Shown here: piece after piece, positions 8,391 through 16,241 of the stretch
Numbering within the stretch: position 1 is the first letter of the stretch
Layout: the number at the start of each line of letters is the position of its first letter
Origin: Stenotrophomonas rhizophila
Lineage (GTDB): Bacteria > Pseudomonadota > Gammaproteobacteria > Xanthomonadales > Xanthomonadaceae
Direction of reading: 5' to 3'
Assembly: GCF_003751305.1 (NCBI RefSeq)
Contig: NZ_RJKV01000002.1
Span: 186,001 to 250,000 of the forward strand
Length of the DNA: 64,000 bases
Made by a program: the position numbers and the translations under genes
Notes under the pieces: generated by a model
Told to the model about the DNA's origin: nothing
The model's input: only the letters and a program-made list of their open reading frames with translations
The model's database searches: none

Positions 8391-9896
8391 CTATTGGACC
8401 CCCATCCCCCGATCCAACTGCCGATATCCGATCGCCTCCGCCACATGCGCGGTCTTGATCTCCTCCGCGTGCCCCAGATCCGCCAGCGTCCGCGCCACCC
8501 GAAGGATGCGATGCATCGAGCGCGCCGACAGCTGCAGGCGCTCCACCGCATCCTCCAGCAGCTGCTGATCCTCTGGCGACAACCGGCAATGCTCGCTCAG
8601 CTCGAACGGCAGCAGCTGTGCATTTGCCTTCCCACTGCGTAACAGCTGCACCTCCCGCGCGGCGACAACACGGGCGCGAACACTCGCACTATCCTCGCCA
8701 AGCGGCGCGTCATCGCGCAGCTCACGCGGGTCCAGCCGAGGCACTTCGACATGCAGATCGATGCGGTCCATCAACGGCCCGGAGACACGCCCGCGGTAGC
8801 GACGGATGACCTCCTCGGTGCAGAGACAGCGCCCGCTCCGGTCGCCTGCCCAGCCACACGGGCACGGATTCATCGCCGCAACAAGCTGAAACCGGGCAGG
8901 AAACCGTTCGGTACGTGCAGCGCGGCTGACCACGGCAACACCGGATTCAATCGGCTCGCGCATGACCTCCAGCGCGTGCCGGCTCCACTCGGGCAGCTCG
9001 TCCAGAAACAGCACGCCGTTATGCGCCAGCGAAATCTCGCCAGGGCGCGGATGCGACCCACCGCCAATCAGCGCGACGGCGCTGGCCGTATGGTGTGGCG
9101 CTCGGTAGGGCCGCTCTCTCCAGCGCCCCGCATCGATGCCCTGGCCGCTGCACGAGGCGATGGTGGCCGCTTCCAGCGCCTCCAGCTCGCTGGCAGCGGG
9201 CAGGATGCCGGGCAGGCGCGAGGCCAAGAGGGTCTTGCCGCAGCCGGGCGTGCCGAGCAGCAGCAGGTGATGCCCACCGGCCGCCGCGACCTCCAGCGCC
9301 CGCCGGGCCTGCAGCTGGCCGCGCACGTCGCGCAGGTCGGGGATGCTGACCGGCAGTGGGTCAGCCGCCACGGCCGGAGGCAGTGTGCCGCTCTCAAGGG
9401 CGCTGCAGACCTCCAGCAGGGTGCGGGCAACGCGAACGTCAGCGTGCTGGGCCAGTGCGGCTTCTTCGCTGTTGGCGGCGGCCACGATGAGGCTGCGGCC
9501 GTCCCGCGCGGCAGCGATCGCCGCTGGAAGGACGCCGTCGACACCGCGCAGCTCGCCGGTCAGGGCCAGTTCGCCGAGGAACTCGTACCTGTCCAGGGAC
9601 TGCGCATCGGTCTGACCACTGGCGGCGAGGATGCCAAGCGCGATGGCCAGATCAAACCGCCCACCCTCCTTGGGCAGATCGGCCGGGGCCAGGTTGATGG
9701 TGATGCGCCGCTGCGGAAACTCGAACCGCGCGCAGATCAGGGCGGCTCGCACGCGGTCGCGCGATTCCCGTACGGCGGCGGCCGGCAGCCCCACGATCTG
9801 GGTATGCGGCAACCCGCCGGACAGGAATACCTCGATCCTCACGGCCGGCGCTTTGACGCCGGCGCGGGCACGGCTGTGCACCAGCGCAAGGCTCAT
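8391..9896 (-). CDS. comM: YifB/ComM family Mg-chelatase-like AAA+ ATPase
   Basis: 501 residues from the ATG at 9896 (MSLALVHSRARAGVKAPAVR). The N-terminal Lon-substrate-binding-like domain (VEVHL-type opening, GLPAAAVRESRDRVRAAL, INLAPADLPKEGGRFDLAIA) is followed by an AAA+ core. The core has Walker A (GTPGCGKTLLASR), Walker B (VLFLDELPEWS) and the C-terminal Mg-chelatase helical domain (RSMHRILRVARTLADL). In naturally competent bacteria ComM is a hexameric helicase that promotes branch migration when transforming DNA is integrated. The gene is divergent from the HAD phosphatase gene with a 159-nt gap. It appears complete and intact. Confidence 0.93.
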   Translation of the reverse strand: MSLALVHSRARAGVKAPAVRIEVFLSGGLPHTQIVGLPAAAVRESRDRVRAALICARFEFPQRRITINLAPADLPKEGGRFDLAIALGILAASGQTDAQSLDRYEFLGELALTGELRGVDGVLPAAIAAARDGRSLIVAAANSEEAALAQHADVRVARTLLEVCSALESGTLPPAVAADPLPVSIPDLRDVRGQLQARRALEVAAAGGHHLLLLGTPGCGKTLLASRLPGILPAASELEALEAATIASCSGQGIDAGRWRERPYRAPHHTASAVALIGGGSHPRPGEISLAHNGVLFLDELPEWSRHALEVMREPIESGVAVVSRAARTERFPARFQLVAAMNPCPCGWAGDRSGRCLCTEEVIRRYRGRVSGPLMDRIDLHVEVPRLDPRELRDDAPLGEDSASVRARVVAAREVQLLRSGKANAQLLPFELSEHCRLSPEDQQLLEDAVERLQLSARSMHRILRVARTLADLGHAEEIKTAHVAEAIGYRQLDRGMGVQ

Positions 9897-10055
9897 GCAG
9901 TTGTTTCCGGGGTCTGCGGCATGCCGTGCACAGTGGCAGCACACGGAGCACCCGATCCATCAGCACTTGCCGCGCCGTGGGGTAGGCAATCGCCGCCACC
10001 GTATCCAGCACTCCCGCTAGACTGGATGCCCCCACGCTCCACGCCGTCGAACACC

Positions 10056-10895
10056 ATGGATATGCACCACCGCTCCGGCGCCATCGAACTGGTCGCCATC
10101 GATATGGACGGGACCCTGCTCGATCCGTCCCACACGCTCACGCCCCGGGTGATGCAGGCCATCGCCCGCGCCCGCGCGCAGGGCGTGCAGGTGGTGCTGG
10201 CCAGTGGCCGCCCGGTGTCGGGGATGGCACCGTTCCTGCAGCAGTTGGGGATCGCGAGCGAGCAGGACTATTGCATCGCCTGCAATGGCGCGGTGGTGCA
10301 GAACATCGGCAGCGGCCAGCGCGTCATCGAGTTTCCGCTGAGCTTCGAGGACTTCGTGTTCTGCGAGCGGATCTCACGCGAACTCGGTATCCACTTCCAG
10401 GCGCTCGATGGTCGGCGCATGTACACGCCCAACCAGGACATCAGCCACTACACCGTGGCCGATTCGCACCTGTCGAACGTGCCACTGTCGTATCGCCGGG
10501 TGGCGGACATGGACCCGGCGATGCAGTTCATCAAGCTGATGATGATCGATGAGCCGGAGGTGCTGGATGCCGCCATCCAGCGCCTGCCGTCGGAACTGAC
10601 AGATCGCTTCGCGGTGCTCAAGAGCGCGCCGTTCTTCCTGGAAGTATTCGATCACCGCGCCGGCAAGGGCCCGAGCCTGGAGAAGCTGGCCGCGCACCTC
10701 GGCGTGGACCGCGCCAACGTGATGGCGGTGGGCGATCAGGAGAACGACCTGACCATGCTGCAGTTCGCCGGCACCAGTGTCGCCATGGGCAACGCGATTC
10801 CGGCAGTGAAGCAGACGGCGCGCTTCGAGACCGCGACCAACGCCGAGGACGGCGTGGCGCTGGCGATCGAGCGGTTCGTGCTGCAGGACGTGTAA
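10056..10895 (+). CDS. Cof-type HAD-IIB sugar-phosphate phosphatase
   Basis: 279 residues from ATG 10056 (MDMHHRSGAIELVAIDMDGT); ATG 10062 is an alternative. HAD motif I is DMDGTLLD, motif II is LASGRP, the motif III Lys lies in the KGPSLEKLA segment, and motif IV is VGDQENDLTML. The long C2b cap between residues 80 and 190 places it in the Cof/YidA group, which dephosphorylates sugar phosphates or flavin-like compounds. The precise substrate is not readable. It is divergent from comM and convergent with the membrane protein gene at 10902, with only 6 nt between the stops. Confidence 0.9.
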   Translation: MDMHHRSGAIELVAIDMDGTLLDPSHTLTPRVMQAIARARAQGVQVVLASGRPVSGMAPFLQQLGIASEQDYCIACNGAVVQNIGSGQRVIEFPLSFEDFVFCERISRELGIHFQALDGRRMYTPNQDISHYTVADSHLSNVPLSYRRVADMDPAMQFIKLMMIDEPEVLDAAIQRLPSELTDRFAVLKSAPFFLEVFDHRAGKGPSLEKLAAHLGVDRANVMAVGDQENDLTMLQFAGTSVAMGNAIPAVKQTARFETATNAEDGVALAIERFVLQDV

Positions 10896-10901
10896 CGCGC
10901 G

Positions 10902-11306
10902 TTATCCCCTCGCGCGGCTGCGGCGACGCTTCGCGCGCGACCAGGGCAACGCCATCATCAGTGCAAACACCAGCAGGGTCGGCAGGGTGAAGACCCACAT
11001 TTCGCCACCACCGATCCCCGTACCGATGGCGAGCAGGCCGTACCCGGCCAGCTCCAGCGCGGCAATGGACGTGGTGTTGTGCGCGAGCAATGGGAGGCAG
11101 GCGATGAACGGGGCAGGCAGCGCGCCGTGGCCACCGACGACCAGCGTCGGTGCGAGTAGTCCAGCCAGCACGGAGAAGACGACGCGGTAGGCGCTGCGGC
11201 CAAACGCGCCGTCGATCCGGATGAAGCGCATCAGGTACATGGCGGCGATCACCGCCGCGAGGCTGGCACCGGCGATAGCCAGCATCTGGGCATCATGTTG
11301 ACTCAT
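10902..11306 (-). CDS. small integral membrane protein of unknown function
   Basis: 134 residues with about four hydrophobic segments (LAIAGASLAAVIAAMYLM; VVFSVLAGLLAPTLVVGG; ELAGYGLLAIGTGIGGG; FTLPTLLVFALMMALPW) and a strongly basic C-terminal tail (RAKRRRSRARG), which suggests that end is cytoplasmic. I do not recognise the family. It is followed at 67 nt upstream on the same strand by ubiK, which may be co-transcribed. Confidence 0.6.
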   Translation of the reverse strand: MSQHDAQMLAIAGASLAAVIAAMYLMRFIRIDGAFGRSAYRVVFSVLAGLLAPTLVVGGHGALPAPFIACLPLLAHNTTSIAALELAGYGLLAIGTGIGGGEMWVFTLPTLLVFALMMALPWSRAKRRRSRARG

Positions 11307-11373
11307 TCAGACGTCCTTATCGCATCGTGGATGGAGGGCAGCCGCTGCCGCCTCCGCAGATCCTGGCGTAGCC

Positions 11374-11634
11374 TCACTCGCGGGGCGCAGCCGCCCCTCG
11401 CGTTTCCAGCTCGGCCACCACTTTCTCCAGCGACTCCAGCTTCTCGCGGGTGCGCAGCAGCACGGCACGCTGCACGTCGAACTCCTCGCGGGTCACCAGG
11501 TCCAGCTTGCCCAGCCCGGCCTGCAGCGCGGTCTTGAAGGTGGCCTGCAGTTCTTCGCGCGACTGGCGCAGGCCCGGTGGGACCATGTCGCTCAGGCGGC
11601 GGGCGAGGTCATCGAGGTGGTTGAGGTCGATCAT
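11374..11634 (-). CDS. ubiK: ubiquinone biosynthesis accessory factor UbiK
   Basis: 86 residues from the ATG at 11634 (MIDLNHLDDLARRLSDMVPP). The family (formerly YqiC/BMFP) has an amphipathic N-terminal helix and a C-terminal trimeric coiled coil. Both are visible: SREELQATFKTALQAGLGKL then VTREEFDVQRAVLLRTREKL and ESLEKVVAELE. UbiK binds UbiJ and lipids and helps the soluble ubiquinone-synthesis complex. It is divergent from glnB. An in-frame ATG at 11661 lies upstream but adds only a basic leader. Confidence 0.92.
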   Translation of the reverse strand: MIDLNHLDDLARRLSDMVPPGLRQSREELQATFKTALQAGLGKLDLVTREEFDVQRAVLLRTREKLESLEKVVAELETRGAAAPRE

Positions 11635-11692
11635 GCTGCGGCTCCGCGGGGTATACGCCAAGGATAAGCCGCCACGCTGCCGGCGGCACTAG

Positions 11693-12100
<408 letters not shown>

Positions 12101-12129
12101 CGCGCGCGGCTTCCCGAGGGCACCCGCGA

Positions 12130-12783
12130 TCAGGCGTGGCCCTTGAACCAGCGGTAGAAGCGCTTCCAGGCCACGCGCACCCCGGCCACCCAGCGCGGGT
12201 CGGCCACCCGGGCCGCCTCGGAGGGGCTGGGGCGCTCGCCGGTCAGGCGCTGGCGCATCTTCAGCAGGTTCTTCATGTCGCTGCGGCGCAGCTGGCGTGA
12301 GACCGGGTGTACCGGCAGCCAGCGCGGGCTGCGCCAGGCCGAGGTGAAGTCCACCAGCACCGGCACCCCGCCGCTGACCATCACGTTGGTGCCGTGCAGA
12401 TCGTTGTGGGTGATGCCGGCGGCGTGCAGGCGGGTCAGGGCGTACTGCAGCTGCTCGAACACCTCGATGCCGACCGACTGGGCCGCGCTCAGGGTCTGGC
12501 CGGGAATGAACTCCATGCCCAGCGCGAGGCCGCCGATGGTGCCGAGCAGGGCCGGGGCGTGCTTCCAGCCGCTCAGGCGCTGCAGGATGCGCGCTTCGCG
12601 GCGGACCAGCAGGCGGGCGATCGGCGACAGCGGGGTGCCGCGATACCGGGTGTAATCCTTGACCACCGCGGGCTGGCCATTGAGGCAGGTGCGGTAGACA
12701 TCGGGCTCCAGGAGGCGTTCACCGCGCTTGAGCAGCTCGGCGGGGGTGGTGTCATCGACACACGGGGCAACAATTGTGTTCAT
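12130..12783 (-). CDS. WaaP/Kdo-type lipopolysaccharide or RIO-like small kinase
   Basis: 217 residues with a compact kinase fold: a Lys in PAVVKDYTRYRG, a Glu in the ARLLVRREARILQRL helix, the catalytic loop THNDLHGTNVMV (HxDLxxxN) and a DFG-like VLVDFTSAW. This matches the lipopolysaccharide kinase/RIO-like group that phosphorylates core sugars or small substrates. The C terminus is basic and aromatic (WKRFYRWFKGHA), suggesting membrane contact. The nearby alpha/beta hydrolase and LpxO-like hydroxylase support an envelope-lipid role (inference). The gene is preceded by an unusual AT-rich structured region. Confidence 0.75.
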   Translation of the reverse strand: MNTIVAPCVDDTTPAELLKRGERLLEPDVYRTCLNGQPAVVKDYTRYRGTPLSPIARLLVRREARILQRLSGWKHAPALLGTIGGLALGMEFIPGQTLSAAQSVGIEVFEQLQYALTRLHAAGITHNDLHGTNVMVSGGVPVLVDFTSAWRSPRWLPVHPVSRQLRRSDMKNLLKMRQRLTGERPSPSEAARVADPRWVAGVRVAWKRFYRWFKGHA

Positions 12784-12982
12784 AGGGGTCTGTGCGACCC
12801 GGCGGTCGGCGCAATGCGTCAGGCGTACCGGTGCTGCTTACTGTGGGAACTGAAGATTTCGTTAATTTTAGTACTCGCCAGTACACGAATCCAGACGATG
12901 TCGGAGAAATGTCGTCGCCCAGCGTGGAACAGTTCGTCACGCTGAAGCGGACAATCTTGTATCGTTCGGAATAATTTCGTTT
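12784..12982. other. AT-rich structured intergenic region upstream of the WaaP-like kinase
   Basis: 199 nt clearly poorer in G+C than the neighbours. It holds three consecutive inverted repeats: GTACT-cgcc-AGTAC at 12871-12884, GACGA/TCGTC at 12894-12916, and CAGCGTG/CACGCTG at 12920-12944 with an inner GAAC/GTTC. A minus-strand TAAAAT at 12865-12870 could be a -10 box for the kinase gene. No convincing coding frame is seen. Confidence 0.45.
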
Positions 12983-13939
12983 TCAATCAGTTGTTTGGGT
13001 AGTGGGCGATTGAGCAATGCGGTGAAGGAACGGCAGGAGTGCGTCGCGCAGCTGGTCCAGGCCAGGCGGTTCGATCGGGAAGTGACCGCACGCCTCCAGC
13101 AGGACCCGCTGGCGCGGCGCAGCCAGCCGCTCGAAGAAGCGGTCGCTGATCTGCACAGGCGTCCATGCGTCGCACGCGGGATGGACCATGAGCACCGGGC
13201 AGCGGGTGAACTGCTCGGGCTCCACGGCCGGCGGGGTGTCGAACAAGGACGCGAGCAGGCCCAGTGGGACCCGGTTGCCACCGCCCAGCGGGTCGCGGCA
13301 GACCAGCGCCGACAGCACGGGATCGCGTGACATCCGGTCCATGTGGGTGAACCAGCGCACCGGCACGCGCAGGCCCCGGGTCAGCCGGCTCACCGGGCGC
13401 AGGGCAGGCAGCAGCCGCCGCATCCAGGGCTGCCGCACCAGCGCAGCCTGCACGGCGGGATCGCGCGGGTCGGCCAGGGTGGTGGCCACCAGACCACGCA
13501 CCCAGGGCGATTCGGCGGCGACCAGATAGGCCAGGTAGCCGCCGATGCTGGCACCCAGCAGGACGAAGGGTCGCGCGCGCTGTACGTGCTCGGCCTCGAT
13601 CAGCGCCAGCAGGCTGCGTTTCCACACTGCGTAATCCACCTGTGACCAGGGCGCAGGGCTGAGCCCGTAGCCCGGCAGATCGGGGGCCAATACTTCATGG
13701 CCCGCCACCGCCAGGCGCTGGGCCAGTGGCGCAAACATCCGCCCATAGCCGCCAGCGCCATGCACCAGCACTACACTCAGTGCGGCATCGGCCGGGCCAT
13801 GGCGGTCCAGCTGCAGCGCGCCGAAGCGACCTTCAATGCGCTCCGCACGTGGCGCCACAGCACCCGCTACCGGCTCAAAAAACCCTTGGTAGGCCTGGCT
13901 GAGGACGGGGTAGGGATCGGGGGTGGCAGGACCGTGCAT
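12983..13939 (-). CDS. alpha/beta hydrolase
   Basis: 318 residues from the ATG at 13939 (MHGPATPDPYPVLSQAYQGF). It has the oxyanion-hole motif VLVHGAGGYGRMF, the nucleophile elbow LLGASIGGY (Ser in G-x-S-x-G), an acidic residue in the VHPACDAWTPV strand and the terminal catalytic His in LLEACGHFPIEPPG. A lid-like insert of about 80 residues contains RLLPALRPVSRLTRGLRVP. It has no signal peptide and is probably cytosolic. The substrate (ester, lipid or lactone) cannot be told. It is divergent from the LpxO-like gene with 217 nt between them. Confidence 0.85.
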   Translation of the reverse strand: MHGPATPDPYPVLSQAYQGFFEPVAGAVAPRAERIEGRFGALQLDRHGPADAALSVVLVHGAGGYGRMFAPLAQRLAVAGHEVLAPDLPGYGLSPAPWSQVDYAVWKRSLLALIEAEHVQRARPFVLLGASIGGYLAYLVAAESPWVRGLVATTLADPRDPAVQAALVRQPWMRRLLPALRPVSRLTRGLRVPVRWFTHMDRMSRDPVLSALVCRDPLGGGNRVPLGLLASLFDTPPAVEPEQFTRCPVLMVHPACDAWTPVQISDRFFERLAAPRQRVLLEACGHFPIEPPGLDQLRDALLPFLHRIAQSPTTQTTD

Positions 13940-14156
13940 CGGGACAGTCTAGGCGGTCCGTTCAGCCAAGCCGCGCTGAATGCCGCCCAGCCCGTGCTTG
14001 ACCGCGACGCGGGCGCTGCCGACCATACGCTGTTGCTCGCGACATTGGCGGCCGCCCCACCCCGGCACGTCCCCGCCCATTGCCGCCGTATCGATGCCGG
14101 TGCCTGCCGTGCATCGCCCCCACTATTTCGGGTCCGGCCATGCCGGAGGAAGACTG

Positions 14157-15062
14157 ATGATCAAGATCGTGCTGGCAGGGCTGTTCATTGCCTGCGTGCT
14201 GTACATCCATTACCGCGGCAAAGTGCGTGCACGCTGGTCGCGCCAGTTGCTGGACCACTCCAGCTTCATGGCCCCGATCAACGTGATCATGTACGCGTTC
14301 TCGAAGGTGCCGACCACGCCGTTTCTGGATCCGGGCAAGGAATTTCCGCAGCTGGAGCCGTTGCGCCAGAACTGGCAGATGATCCGCGACGAGGCACTGG
14401 CCCTGCGCGATGCCGACAAGATCGCCGCCTCCAGCACCTTCAACGATGCCGGCTTCAACTCGTTCTTCCGCCGCGGCTGGAAGCGCTTCTACCTGAAGTG
14501 GTACGGCCCCTCGCACCCGTCGGCCAAGGCGCTGTGCCCGAAGACCACCGCGCTGCTGGAATCGCTGCCGGACGTGCGCGCGGCGATGTTCGCCCAGTTG
14601 CCCTCGGGCAGCGAACTGCGCCCGCACCGCGATCCCTTCGCCGGCTCGCTGCGCCTGCACCTGGGCCTGGCCACGCCGAATGATGACGCCTGCTACATCG
14701 ACGTGGACGGCATCCGGAAGAGCTGGCGCGACGGCGAGTGGATGATGTTCGATGAGACCTACATCCACCACGCGCACAACGAGACGCCGGACGACCGCGT
14801 GATCCTGTTCTGCGATATCGCCCGCCCGCTCCGCTTCGGTCTGCCGGGTCTGTTCAACCGTGCGGTTGCCTCCACGCTGCTGGCCGGTGGCGCCTCGCCG
14901 AACCTGCCGGGTGACCCGACCGGTGGCGTCAACAAGGCCTTCGGCAGCGTCTACAAGGTGCGCCTGAAGGCCAAGGCCCTGCGCGAGCGCAGCGTGGTCG
15001 CCTACCAGGTGATCAAGTGGGGCCTGGTGGTGGCGGTGATCGCCGGCATCTGGGCGATCTGA
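14157..15062 (+). CDS. LpxO-like aspartyl/asparaginyl beta-hydroxylase domain protein
   Basis: 301 residues from ATG 14157 (MIKIVLAGLFIACVLYIHYR), with GGAGGAAG upstream. An N-terminal membrane helix is followed by a 2-oxoglutarate/Fe(II) hydroxylase domain. Visible iron ligands are RPHRDPF (HxD) and the His in YIHHAHNETPDDRVIL, whose following Arg binds 2-oxoglutarate. A second helix lies at the C terminus (WGLVVAVIAGIWAI). This architecture is that of LpxO, which hydroxylates the secondary acyl chain of lipid A at the cytoplasmic face of the inner membrane. A peptide-directed hydroxylase is the alternative. The neighbouring WaaP-like kinase supports the lipid reading. Confidence 0.82.
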   Translation: MIKIVLAGLFIACVLYIHYRGKVRARWSRQLLDHSSFMAPINVIMYAFSKVPTTPFLDPGKEFPQLEPLRQNWQMIRDEALALRDADKIAASSTFNDAGFNSFFRRGWKRFYLKWYGPSHPSAKALCPKTTALLESLPDVRAAMFAQLPSGSELRPHRDPFAGSLRLHLGLATPNDDACYIDVDGIRKSWRDGEWMMFDETYIHHAHNETPDDRVILFCDIARPLRFGLPGLFNRAVASTLLAGGASPNLPGDPTGGVNKAFGSVYKVRLKAKALRERSVVAYQVIKWGLVVAVIAGIWAI

Positions 15063-15077
15063 GCCGGGGGCGTCAGG

Positions 15078-15187
15078 GTGCCGGCCAGCGGCCGGCACTA
15101 CCAGACATAAAAAAACCGCGCTGTTGCCAGCGCGGGTTTTTTGTTGCCGCATCCTATACCGGTAGGTGCCGACCGTTGGTCGGCACG
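15078..15187. repeat. two SMAG/REP palindromes flanking a terminator
   Basis: One minus-strand unit at 15078-15101 (GTGCCGGCCAGCGGCC core) and one plus-strand unit at 15162-15187 (GTAGGTGCCGACCGTTGGTC) lie on either side of a hairpin terminator, between the convergent LpxO-like and speE genes. Confidence 0.85.
15109..15142. terminator. bidirectional Rho-independent terminator
   Basis: A perfect 8-bp stem, CCGCGCTG (15116-15123) with CAGCGCGG (15128-15135), and loop TTGC. It is flanked by seven A residues on the left and six T residues on the right, so it can work on both strands. It separates the convergent LpxO-like gene and speE. Confidence 0.93.
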
Positions 15188-15194
15188 CCTTCGA

Positions 15195-16049
15195 TCAGCC
15201 CTTCAGGGCTGAAGCCACGAACGGCGGGGTCACCAGCACACCGGTGTGCAGCGCGGCGGTGTAGTACAGCGTATCGAACGACTTGCCAGCCGAATCGGCC
15301 TGGCGGAAATCGAAGCTGCTCTCGCCCTTGCGGGCCAGGGTCACGCTCCACCAGCCGGTCGGGTAGCACGGCTGCGGGAACGGCAGGGTCTTGAACGAAC
15401 CGAAGCCGGCCTTGCCCATCTCGGCGCGCATTTCGTTGATCAGGTCCAGCTGCATCAGCGGCGATTCGGACTGCTGCACCAGGATGCCGTCGTCCTTCAG
15501 GGCCTTGAAGCAGCTCTCGTAGAACGCCTTGTTGAACAGGCCTTCGCCCGGACCGACCGGGTCGGTCGAATCCACGATCACCACGTCCACGCTGCCGGCC
15601 GGGCAGTTGGCCATGTAGGCCACGCCGTCGTCGAACATCAGCTCGGCGCGCGGGTCATCGTTGGAATCGCACAGTTCCGGGAAGTGCTTGCGGGCCATCA
15701 CGGTGACCTGCTCATCGATGTCGCACTGGGTCACGCTCTCCACGCCGGCGTGCTTGAGCACTTCGCGCAGGGTGCCGCAGTCGCCGCCGCCGATGATCAC
15801 CACGCGCTTGGGCGCGGCATGGGTGAACAGCACCGGGTGGCTGATCATCTCGTGATAGAAGAAGTTGTCCTTGCTGGTCAGCATGATGGCGCCATCGATG
15901 GTCATCAGGTTGCCCCAATCGGTGGTCGCGAAGATCTCGATCTTCTGGAACGGCGACTGCACTTCATCCAGCTTGCCGGTCAGGCGGTAGCCGATGGCCG
16001 AGCCGGTGCGCTCGAAGTGTTCGATGTACCAGTTGTTGTTGTCAGTCAT
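15195..16049 (-). CDS. speE: spermidine synthase
   Basis: 284 residues from the ATG at 16049 (MTDNNNWYIEHFERTGSAIG). It transfers aminopropyl from decarboxylated S-adenosylmethionine to putrescine. Signatures are the substrate loop LMTIDGAIMLTSKDNFFYHE, the nucleotide motif VVIIGGGDCGTLREVLKH (one Gly of the usual GGGDGG is Cys here), the acidic pair CDIDEQV, and the catalytic-Asp loop VDSTDPVGPGEGLFN. It is divergent from speA, and speD begins at the end of the window, so the cell encodes the arginine to agmatine and putrescine to spermidine enzymes seen here; the agmatine-to-putrescine steps are not in this window. Confidence 0.96.
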   Translation of the reverse strand: MTDNNNWYIEHFERTGSAIGYRLTGKLDEVQSPFQKIEIFATTDWGNLMTIDGAIMLTSKDNFFYHEMISHPVLFTHAAPKRVVIIGGGDCGTLREVLKHAGVESVTQCDIDEQVTVMARKHFPELCDSNDDPRAELMFDDGVAYMANCPAGSVDVVIVDSTDPVGPGEGLFNKAFYESCFKALKDDGILVQQSESPLMQLDLINEMRAEMGKAGFGSFKTLPFPQPCYPTGWWSVTLARKGESSFDFRQADSAGKSFDTLYYTAALHTGVLVTPPFVASALKG

Positions 16050-16170
16050 GGAGCAGCAGTCCTGTTCGGAAGGGTGTTGGAGCCGGGCTGGCGGCGGTGC
16101 CGCGTGGCGCAAGCCACGTCCGGACGGGTTGGCCCGTTCAGGTTTCAAGCCTGAGCACGGGCGCGGGCGC

Positions 16171-16210
16171 GCATGATAACGGAGCTGTCGCCACATAGGC
16201 GTTATCATGC
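16171..16210. promoter_or_regulatory. perfect 11-bp inverted repeat in the speE-speA divergent promoter region
   Basis: GCATGATAACG (16171-16181) and CGTTATCATGC (16200-16210) are exact inverted copies separated by 18 nt, so the half-site centres are about 29 nt apart. They lie 32 nt before the speA ATG and 121 nt from the speE ATG. Each arm also contains a TATCAT that could serve as an outward -10 box. A dimeric regulator site or symmetric promoters are both possible. Confidence 0.6.
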
Positions 16211-16241
16211 ACCCCCCTTTTTACCAACCAGGCCCACTGAA

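Noticed and set aside
8270..8551. N-terminal extension of the orphan protein
   Set aside because: Arg/Trp-rich composition is that of the comM gene read out of frame; the ribosome site is at 8269.
12792..12974. 60-codon plus-strand open frame in the AT-rich gap
   Set aside because: No ribosome site, and its composition and the hairpins are better explained by non-coding DNA.
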